NCBI GenBank assembly: GCA_036874045.1
Contig: CM072335.1
Coordinates: 27,473,501 to 27,537,500, forward strand
Source of the DNA: Cymodocea nodosa
Taxonomy: Eukaryota; Streptophyta; Magnoliopsida; Alismatales; Cymodoceaceae
Length of the DNA stretch: 64,000 nt
Direction of reading: 5' to 3'
The notes under the pieces were generated by a model, which ran no database searches, was not told the DNA's origin, and saw only the letters and a list, made by a program, of their open reading frames with translations. Positions 23,901-35,900 of the stretch are shown here, in pieces; position 1 is the first letter of the stretch, and every line of letters starts with the position of its first letter. The position numbers and the translations under genes were made by a program.

Positions 23901-26900
23901 AAGCTGGAGTCATACTGGTTTAAGGATGAGGATTTGAGGACATTGTCAAAGACCTTTTTGCTACTGTTGCTCAAAGAAAGTCCTATGAAGATATTGGCAA
24001 TGAAGCTGAAGGTGCTCAAATTGGCAAGTGTGAGTTGGAAAATAAACCGAGTGCCAAAGAAGAAGATACCAGCATGTCTGATCTTGATAGAGAACAGAGA
24101 AGACAAGCAAAGCAGGAGCTTGGTCAGATTTTAAAGAAAGAAGAAGCTAAATGGCAGCTGCACTCTGAGAAACTTTAGTTGCAAGAGGGAGACAACAATT
24201 TATCCTTTTCCCTCAAATGTGCTCAGGAAAGGAGAACAATCAACAACATTTCTAGGATTGGCATGGGAAGTAGGATCTTTGAAGGTCATTTGGTGGTGAA
24301 GGCCATCTTAAATTTCTATAAAAATATTTTTTCATCACAAGGTGGGTGGCATCCAAAATGGAGCTTGATAGGCTTGTAGCAGTTATCTCTGGTAAATGAA
24401 TCCTAATGATAATTCATATTCATGAAGTGCTGACAAGTTTTTACAGCTCTCTATCTAGCTAGCAGTAATCCTCCTCTTTAATTTGAGCTCAAGACTGGTT
24501 TGAAGGGGTTATGGGTGGACATAGACACACACAGAGAGGCTAACCTTAAAGTTTAACAGAAAAATTCTATAAAATTACTATTTTTATAATTTAGAATGTT
24601 GGATTGTAAAGCTTGACCATCTACATCTACATAAAGTTAGTGTCGTAGAGATGTGAATACCTAGATAGATGAGTGATAATATTATAATAGATAAGTTAAA
24701 AAATGACTTTATTAGGGATAAAGTAGTTGTACTAATTAAAGATAAAATAAAAGAAAATTAACTTAAATAATTTGATCATATCATTGAAAGGCTAAAGAAT
24801 GAACTAGTTAGAGAAGATAATTAATTAGTACAGAAAAAATTAAAGGAAGTAAAGGGAGACCTATAACTATTTGGTAAGGAATTACAAGAAAAGATTTAAA
24901 TTTATGTAATTTAATTAAAGATTTGACTATAGATAGAATATATGAAAGAAAAGGATTCATGTGGCTGACTTTGCATAATGGAATTATGGTTTGATTGTTG
25001 ATGTTGTTATTGTTGTGTGTATAAATGAATCTATCAAAAGATCTGCTCAACCAGGACAAGTCAAGACAAAAGTAAAAATGAACTTGATACATGCGGGGCA
25101 TGGGGGTAGTGGGGCTACACTAGAGATAACTCATATGATATTACAATGTTTGCTAACTAAATAAAAATTAATTGTCAAATTACAAAGGTAATCAATTTTA
25201 TCATTTAAAGTATTGTTTGGTTAGATAAATGACATTCCTAAGAAGGTAGTTACTTATAATTAGATTTTAATTGCAAAAACTCAAATATTGCAGTCTAATC
25301 ATTGAATATTTAATCACATTACATTATATGTAGGATTATAACCAACCAAATTGGATCTTAGTTTAAATTACTCTATATCATGTTTAGTTATTATTAAAAA
25401 TGTTACAAAATATAATCTTCTTTATAAAAATATCATTATATATATATATCTATATATATTAGTTCTTAAACATACAACATAAGTCATAGACATTTTTATT
25501 GTTATATTACATGCATATTCTAAGTACAATACCATTAATCAATATTGTTTTATGAGTCTGCACTGCTGATTTCCAGCATCCAATGATCAGAGTTAGTTTA
25601 AGATTATGAAAAATCCTACTCATGTGGTTGAAATATCAACAAAATCGTTCAGCATGTTGCACCATGATTATAAAGGAGTTGTAATGTAGATGTTTGCTGT
25701 ATCAAAGTTATTAAGGTTCTTGGGTGGTAAGCTTGTACACCTAGTGTCCATTTAAATATTAATTTTTAATTTTTACAATATATAAATTCTATTTGTGCAC
25801 CTGAAATTTGTCAAAAATGAATCTGTCGGAAATGAATTCTTAGAATCTGTTGGAATTTGTTAAGATATAAATTCTTGGAATTTGTTAGAAATAAGAAAAT
25901 TTATGTGTTTGTGCACCAATAGGAAAATGATAGAATTTGCTAGAAATGAATTTTGTGTGTTTGTGCATATCCTAGAAAGTCACAGAATTCATATAGAGTA
26001 CATTTATAAATGATTAAGAAAAGTAATAATTATATAAACTTGTATATTAAAATATTAATACATAAATTTAATATATCTTACTAATAATAATATATGAATT
26101 ATATTATTAATATTAAGATAAAACTGATATAAACTTATTTTTAATAATACATGATTTATAATAATTAAGTATATTAAAATATGTTTAATAATGTCTAATT
26201 TGTAAATTAATTAAATTACACAAATGTTACTAACAATAGAACTTGGATAGTGTAAAAATGTAGCAAGAACATTTAATTATAAAAAGATAATAATAAGTTC
26301 AAATATGATGTTTAAATACATCATCATTCTTATAAACACAAATAAAATGAAAATTCCTAAAAAGTATCATTACAAGTCTGATAAATTTGACATAAATTTC
26401 TCGCATCTTACATAGACTTCATTATATTTTCTTGCATTCTATTTGCTACTTCTTTCCTTCTTTCTTATGTAATTGTAGTAATAGAAGATAAGATAGTTAA
26501 AGTTCTTTCCTTTTTTTGATCGCTTTGAACTCATTGACTTCTTCACTTTTCTCTAATTCATATTGAAGATCTTGAAGTAAATCATTTCTATTTGCTTTAT
26601 AAATGAAATTATGAAGTAAAAAAAAGCTAACATAATTTTTGTTTGAGTTTTAAAATGAAATGGTATGTAATCCTGTAATATTACAAATCGATATTTTACC
26701 ATTCCAAATGATCGTTCATTGACTATCTTCAATTGTGAATATTTGTAATTGAAAATTTCTAATGCATTGGTGGGAAGTTGATTGACATTGTAGTCATTAA
26801 AGTGATATTGAACTTCTGGACAAATATGTTTTGATCAGTTTGGAAAATTGACATCAATCAAGTAAAACTTTTCTATATACAATAAATATAAAGTATTATT

Positions 26901-29900
26901 GAAGATATATTTCATCAAATAATTTGTAAATAATATTAACATATCAGAACATACCTAGTGGAACAACAAAGAGATTATGTCATGTCATGACATCTTAAAG
27001 AATTTGTATATCAACAGTTGATCATTTTCACCTATTAATGATATAAACAAACTTTATGTCAAAATTATAAGTTGTTAATATATTTGTAATAACTCACTTT
27101 TTCTATTCCTAAATTTGGCACTCATTTTTCTATAAATAATTGTCTTTACATGTGTATCGTCAATAGCACTTATACAATCCTAGTTTATGGAAAAAATTAT
27201 GTTGTCATATTAAGAAATGATATCATAATAATGACATGGAGGATTAATACTTGATAACATAAAAAGACTTTGTAGTATGAATAAACTTTTAGGTCATTTG
27301 TAATTCTAGATGGAGCATTATCATAAGGCTTTGCTAGAAGTATACAATCCAATTTCAAAATTACATTTAACATTTATTCAAGTAGATACTAACAGACCAA
27401 ACAAATCGATGAAAATGTTCCCTTGTTATTCCATATATCGTTGATTCTGTCTAACCATAACTAGGAATATGACAAGTTTCTCTTTTATAGACATATCTTG
27501 ATTATCTCTATTACACCTTTATTTCTTAATAATGTAGTCGTAAATAGTTTGTGCAAATGATTTCCACAAGTAGTGGACAATCTCTAGGGGAGCAGTGGAT
27601 GGTTTGCATGAGCTACAAATAGTTTCTGGGGGAGCAATAAATGATTTGCGTGGATGATTTCCATGAGCAGTGGACGATCTTTGAGGGAACAATGAACAGT
27701 TTGCACGAGTTGTAGACAATTTTTGTGAGTAATGGACGATCTTCGAATGAGCAGTGAATGGTTTGTGCGAGTTGTGGATAGTTTTTAGGGGAGTAGTAGA
27801 CGATTGCTGTGAGTAGTGGATATTTCCAAGGACGCAACAGACGATTTCCATGGGAGTAGCAGAGTAATAGACAATTTTAGGGTGTAGTGAACAATTCCAA
27901 GGGTGTGATAGATGATTTTCACAAGTAGTGGGCATTTCTGAGGATGCAATAGATGGTTTTGACGAGTAGCAAACGATCTCTAGTGAAGAAAGTACATGAT
28001 TAGGTTGGTAGAGGTTGTGTGAGGGTTGTTTCTAAGGGATTTCCATGCGATCGAGGGAAAGTTGATTGTGGGATTTTCCAATGATTTCAACAAGCTAAGG
28101 ATTGGAAATGAATTTTGATCCATTATTCTTTGATGGGAAATGGATGAAATTTATTTCCATTTAATTCCATCCACACAAACAGATGGAATCTAGGAATTCA
28201 TTTCCATCAAAATGAATTTCATCAAATTCCACCAGCACAAACCCTTTATAAATATATATTTATAATATTTGATAATAATTATATAGTTTTAATTCTATAG
28301 TTTCCTAAATAACATTCAAATACATAAATAATCTTAAGATGACATCAAAATATGAAGCTTAACAGTGCTCATATGTATATTTTAGTAATATATATAATTA
28401 TATTTTTCAATAATTATGTATATTTCAGTAGTATTTCATATATATATATGTGTGTGTGTACATATAAGGTTTTTGCAAGGAAAAATATTGAAAAAACCTT
28501 AAAAACTTATATTTGATTAAATGGATCTGACAGAAGATCTGTTTAATTAAAGTAAGGTATGGTGAGGCAAACATTCCAAGTCATGGCCCTACCTAGACAC
28601 CTTCCTTAATAACTGCATGCTGTATGCTATTCCTCAATCAAAAGAACTAGGGTGAAAGTAGGAGCCCTTACATTTATTGTTCCTGATTCCTACTCTCAGG
28701 TTTTAGTGCTGGGTTTTAATCATTGATGAAATAGTACTTTATTTTTCTTGCAAGCAAGAGTACTTCATATTTTATATGCCTCATTTTCAGTAGTTCATTT
28801 CTTTAGGGAGTTTTTTCATGACCATAATTTCCTTTTGAATTGTCATTCATTTTCTTATTGATTTTGACCATTTCTACGTCATGAAGAAAAATTATGTCTG
28901 ATTTGAATGTTTATTTCTCATGAAATGCATAAAAGGGAAGTTTTGATTGAAGCTAAATGCTAAAATACTAAAACTGATACTTTTCCAAAGATTCCTCATA
29001 CCAGCAATGTTTTGCTTAACAATGCTTATAACAGTTTTGTTTTATCTTTCAAAGAAATTTGGCTTATATTGTAAAATATGCTTTCCTTTGATTACTAGGG
29101 ATTCTGCCATGAACAAGCAGAGAATTCTGAAAGACCAAGAGTGATCATATCAAACCATGTTTCTTATTTGGATATCTTGTATCATATGTCATCATCTTTT
29201 CCTAGTTTTGTTGCCAAGGTAGAGAAAATGTGTATCTTTGTTTTCCCCCTGATATAACCCTTTTTATATCATGTTTCTGAGATTTCAACATCTTCATTCA
29301 TCTTCTTTGCTGAAGAGATCAGTGGCAAGGCTTCCACTTGTTGGTCTTATCAGGTTATTGAAATTGAACATTCTTTATTCTTTTAGTTTGAAAAACGGTT
29401 CCTGTTAACTTTTAACTGCCATATACATAGGACTTCATACTCTTAATTGTTTTACAGCAAGTGTCTCGGATGTGTCTATGTTCAAAGAGAGTCAAAATCA
29501 TCTGATTCAAAGGGTGTTGCAGGTACACTATGCCACGTGCCAATATCCTTCAATTTACTGGTGTTAACTTGGTGAAAATTTATCCATGCTGCTTATAGAT
29601 ATCATCTTTATCATTTTTAATGTCCATTTAAAAAATTCTTAAGTGGTTTTGCCACAAGAACCAGCTTGCATCTATTTCAAGTAATAAGTGACACAAGCAA
29701 AATTCAAAGTGTTATAGGTAACACAAATTTCACTATCTTCTTTGCCTTGATTATTTTTTAATTTTGAAATAATATAGACTCTACCGAAGGAATTACTTTT
29801 AATCAATCATAGCTCAAAATAACATTTTTTCAATTTTTTCCACTAAGAATATGCTTAAACTGTGGACGTGTCTTATGTTTCTTTAGGCTGATATCATTCT

Positions 29901-32900
29901 TAACCTATGGATGCCGACCCTGTGAAGAGTGGTTGACTTGATTTCATGAAATTAAATGAAAATATCTCTATTTGATGTCAATCTGTCATAAAAAATGATT
30001 TTTAAAATCCATTCAATGTAAAAGTGTTTTTACTCAAAGGTGGTAAATATTTCTGGAGTCTGTACTGATCAAAAATAGTGAAATTGCGTTGTGCCCACAT
30101 GGAGTTTTTGCCACATTTATTATTTGCCCAAGCATTAAGCCATTTAAAAATAAAAAATATTTTCAACAATGTTTATTTATGTTATATATCATTAAATGCA
30201 ATTTTTGCATAGATATATGTATTATTAACTTAACTAACCCTAAATAACATTGAAGTATACATTAGAATGATAAGTTAACAATAAAATGTAGTCAGATTAA
30301 CGCCATAATATTAATGATAGACATGCATTTTGTCCATCTGAATACATGAAAATATTAAGCTCGTTATCTTTTAGTAAATCTTAAAAACCTACAAATATAT
30401 GGATTCTTGCAAGATTTGATGTCAGATCTGGCAAGTATCTGGTTATAATAAAATTAGGCAAGGCATGTAAACGTCCAGCCTTAAACCACGTGTGCCTAGG
30501 CAATGCTTATAGTTATTGAGAACTTATTTGGTACGCAAGTTCATTTTGATTTTACGGTTTCTTGTGAAACATTGCAAAACTATAGCTAATCCCGTTGGAC
30601 GGATAATTGGATATAATGAGAGCCATAATGAATTTTTTGGCGGAGCCAGATTAGTCATTAAAATCTATTGCAAGTGTGATTATCATGACCATTTAGTCAG
30701 TGTCATTCAAAGAATATTCTAAAAACTTAGGTAAAGGAATACAAACATAAAAGGTTCAACCGTTCAATGTTCAGATAATTTTATGGTACTGTACCTTATA
30801 TTGAGGTTTTTATTGAGATGGTTTTACACTTGAGATACTTTTGGCATAAATAAGATTGTCAATGAGGGCAACACGGATCAATAATTTAAAACTCAAACTA
30901 GACGCCTTGGTTCAATTGGTTCAACCATGTATTCAATCATTCACTCAAACCATAGTTCAATCACATAAACCAATGATCCAACCATAGGACATCAATTTTT
31001 GGTCTTCAGTAGTTCAGTCACTGATTTGGTGTACAACATAATGTGTAATTTTCTTACAAGTTGTACTTTCCTACATCATCTGCTATGAAATTGACTTTCC
31101 TGAACCTCCCTTGGCTTGTTTCTCACTTGAGAATGAAAATTACAAAACTCTATGAGCTCTGAAAATTTTGCCTCTTTTTAGTTGATCAACCCTTTACACA
31201 CTTATCTAGGAAGCTCGTTGATTGGGTGCCTCATTAAAGTCCCCTTTGGTTAGGAAAATTATTGGGGTGCTACATGTGAGCCCTCAGATTGGAACCTGCG
31301 CTCATCATTCAGTTTTATGGTGGGTCTGATTAATTTCTAGTTCATTAAAAAATCAAGTGTGAAAGCGTTTATTTGCTATTATGGGAGTTTACTGATGACT
31401 GACATGCTTATATTTTATAGAGCAATAGAGATATTACCGAATGAATAGATTGTCACCAGAAAATGACTTTAAAAGCTTCACTTATCCAGTTAACCAAGAA
31501 TGAAGAAATATAAATTACACACCCAAAATGTTACAAGAAGGGCAATCAAATGACGGAAACCCTGTTCTTTGACTAAATGCACTTTTTTTTGCACACAGGT
31601 GTTGTTACTGAGAGAATTCAGAAGGCTCAAAATAAGCTTTGCCCAATGCTGTTGCTTTTCCCAGGTGAGTATGTATACTTTTCTGGTATTCTGTTTTATA
31701 TGGAAGATGATATTTAGTGGTAAGATGCATATCATGCATTTGGGGATGTTCTATTCCTTAAACCTTTACGTGGATATTTAAATTGTTCCTAAATACATCC
31801 CAAGGAAAAATAATAAATGTCTGACTTTGAAAATTATTAGCACATAATATCTGGTCAAATAGGTATCTTTATACTTTTTAGATATTTTAATGTTTTCTTG
31901 GATTTGAATTGAGAACTTTCTTCCCTTATAGGCATTATAAGATAATAGAAGACTATGCCATGCATTATTATTTTGGTATCTTTATCATGTGAGAACATGA
32001 ATTATAGACTTTAAAAATTATTCAAGAAAATAGAAATACACTGCAAAGGAAGTTTTTGGTCAACAAGTACATTAATAGCTTCCTTACATTGATTGAACTT
32101 GACAATCAATTTTGTGTCTTGAATTTTTACATTCTAATTTTTTTTTGAAAAATACATTTAATATTTTCAATTGATGAGAAATGGCATTCAATTGGGGATG
32201 AGTATCAAATTAAATATGTGGTACATGCTCTAGGTCTCAAAAGGTTTCAGTTTAAATATAAATTACCTAAAAATCTTTTCAATGGCATATTTGGATGTAT
32301 GCCTTGAGTATCTTTGAAGTAGATTAGTGGTTGTTTCTTAAGTCCTAGGCTACTAGCATACTTTGGGATGCTTAATGTGGCTAGGTTTTAGCCACCTTGG
32401 TTTCAGGGTTTAGGGTATGGTTTCAAAAATTGATCGAAGTTGATGAAAATATAGAACTATAGCTTAGATTTTATTAAAATGTAACCTAATATATATTGAG
32501 ATGTAACTTACAAATTTAGTTTTTATTAAATTGTAACTTGGATTTTTTTTCAATTCTAACATAGATTTTATTAAAATGTAACTTGAATTTTAAATCATTT
32601 ATTATTATGAGTTTTTTTAGTTATTTATAAATGATTTAAAACTTTTCTTATGCAGACAATTACTATATTTCTATCTATTTGACATTTTATGCATGATAAT
32701 TGCTAGAAAAGTTATCTAAGTGTTTTTATATCCTTATCATAGCTTGTTTTATTTTATCCCTGAGTTTTAAGTTGAAATGTAGAGATTTTTGGCTGTTTTC
32801 ATAAAAGTATTGTATTTTTGTCCTTGATCCTTAATATATTTCCATTTTTCAAATGACCAACCCTTGATACAATACTGATATTTGAAATTATGATCAAAGA

Positions 32901-35900
32901 TTACTCATTCAAAGAAAGAAAACGTATCGAAGATTAAAGATTGTATTGGTGAAAACTTAATGCTTTTGAATAAACAAATAAAAATTTTCAAATTTCAACT
33001 TGAAACTCAAGGATTAGATAAAATAAGCTATAACAAGTATATAAAAATACCTAGATCAATTTTCTAGATAATTATCATGCATAAAATGTCAATTAAATAA
33101 AGATATAGTAATCACATGTATTAGAAAAATCTTGGATCATATACAAATAACTGAAAAAACTCATAATGACAAATTATTTAAAATCCAGGTTATGTTTCAA
33201 TATACATCAAACTACATTTTAATAAAACTTAAGTTACAGTTGAACATAATTCAAGTTATAGTTTAATATATTTCAATATATATTAAGTTACATTTTAATA
33301 AATATCACATTATATTTCAATAGAATATACATCAATTTACCATTCAATATATATCACTTTATATTTCAATAGAATCCAAGCTACAATTTAATATATTTTA
33401 GATAACATTTTAATAGAAATCAAGTTACATTTCAATGTGTCTTTATTTTGCTTATTGGTTTGCTAGTCGTAGAGTTGTCTTGTGGCCTGACCTTTTTTCT
33501 ATTTGCTTTTGGTGGGGCTTTGGCTTAATCCCCCCACATGTAATCTCTTTTATTTTGAATCCTTGCCTTATAAATAGATCAGTGGTTTTATTAAAAAAAA
33601 GGTTACAGTTCAATGTATATCAAGTTACATTTCATTAGGTTATTTTTTTGAACTTCCACCATTTTTTACATAATAATTTTTTTTTTTTTTTCACTTCCCC
33701 TCTCTTTTTCTTCTCTCTTTTTTTTCTCTCCCTCTTTTTCTCTCTTTCTTTTTTTTCTTCTCTTTTCTCTTTCTCTCTCTCCTTTTTTCTTTTTTTGTCA
33801 ATTACATGTCTCTTCTTTTCTCTTTCTCTCTTCCCTACACCGTTGTCCATTTGTCTCTTTGCCTGTCACCCTTTGCAAACCCTGATGTGTGTAGGGGTGA
33901 TGATTGTGAAAAAAGGAGGGAAGGAGTGGGGAGGTGGCATAGTGGCAACAACATCAAGTGCAGCATCTAAATCATCTGGAGATGATACCATGAATCCTGT
34001 CTCATCCCCAACATCTTAAAGCATCTTGTAGGACTTCAATAGGATTGACAATGGCAACGAGACCTGGAGTGAAAAACAAAAGAAAAAGAGGGAAGGGAAA
34101 AAGGTTTGGCAAGGAGAGAGGGGTAGACGTCACAAGGGAGGATGGTGCCAAGAGCCAACAACAAGAAAGAGGTTTGGAGGCCCTCATGGTGGTAGACTAT
34201 GCTGACTGGTAGGAGAAAAAATTAACAAGGGCATTAACAGTAGGTAGACATGTCAATTGGGTCGAACCCAAACATATCAGCCTAATATGGTCAAATTGTG
34301 TTGTTGTCGTCACTTGGTAGATCTAGATTATGTTGGCATAGCTTGATTGAAGCCCACGTGCTACCACAACATAAATGAGCTGCACATGGCCCGTGACTTG
34401 TGGGATGGACTGCAATATAGGTTGGTTTGGTTCACTATATCATGAACTACTACAACACTGGCAGGGTTGTGGGATGGTCCTCTAGTCAGGCCTTTAGATG
34501 TCTTGGGCCGATCAAAATATGGATGTTTAAATTCAAAAATAATATAATTTTGATGAGATTTAAATCCATGACCTTTTAAAAATCACAAGATCATAATACC
34601 CGTAATTTATATTCAAATTGTTGTCAAAAAATATAAAAAAAAGTAGTGATCATCATTGAATTAAATGAGGAATAATAATTACATTTATTGATTTTATAAA
34701 TCATAAAAAAAGTATATGATTTATAAAAAAAAATTACATAAGATGAATAAAGCTTAAATTTCAATAAAAATTGCATTACATAATTTACATTTACATTTAC
34801 AATTAAAAATCTACATTTAATTTTTGTTGACAAAATCAACTATCTAATCATCATATTGTGATAAAATATTCATTTATTATGATGATTTAATAGATGATTT
34901 TGCTAACATGAATATTTCAGTAAGGTTATTCAAAAATTAAATGTAAATTATGTTATGTAATTTTTGTTCATCTTGTTTAAATTTTTTATAAATTATGTAC
35001 TTTTTTATGATCCATATAATAAATATAATTATTATTCTTCATTTAATTTAATGAATGATAATTAATATCTTTTTTTATGCCTTTCAATAATAATTTGAAT
35101 GTAGATTAGTGGTATTATGATCTTAAGATTATTAAAAGGCCATAGGTTCGAATCTCATCAAAATCATATTATTTTTTAATTTCAAAAACCTTGTTAAGAG
35201 ATTTTTGGATTTCCGGAAATTACAAGGCTAAACAATTGCTGAAAATCTGGAAGTCACAGTCTAGATTTCCAGAAATCTAGACTCCGTCTAGAAATTACAA
35301 TCTGTAGAGAGTCTCAGGCCTGCACGGGCTGCTTGGCTTGCAGTACGGTTGACCGTGCTATGACTAGGCACTATTTTTGTCAAGTTAGGTTGTGTTGAGT
35401 CACGGTTACCATGGTCTAGGTACGACCCATTGACACCTTTAGTAGTAGAAGTGAGATAGGATTTAAAAATAGTGACATGATCTAAAAGTACAATGAAAAA
35501 TCATTAATTCAGATCAATTTTTGAAACTATGGTTATAACTATCATGTACTTTAAACTATTTAGATAAAATATCATTCTATGTAATATTAACCAAATGGTT
35601 TAAAATGCTAGGATGCAATGCTGATCATATGCAAAAGTTAGTGTTGCTAAGAAGTATATGTTTAGATGAATGAGTAGTAATTATCCAATATGTGACAAAT
35701 ACTATAAGAGAAATTAAAAAATGTTTTATTAAGAATAGAGTCAGATTTGAACTAATTGAAAATAAGATAAAAGAAAATCAACTTAGGTGGTTGGGTCATA
35801 TCCTAAAAAGATAAAAAATGTATCAGTTAGAAGAAAAAAATTAACTAATACAGAAGTAGCTAAAACAAGAAAAATAAGTAGAGGAAGATCTAAAATTATT

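Noticed and set aside
27519-27935. Minus-strand frame of 138 codons with repeated His/Ser/Thr segments
   Set aside because: Translation of the degenerate array inside the Harbinger element, not a gene.
33635-34019. Lys/Arg/Glu-rich and Phe/Ser-rich open frames
   Set aside because: Products of a polypyrimidine low-complexity tract, not genes.
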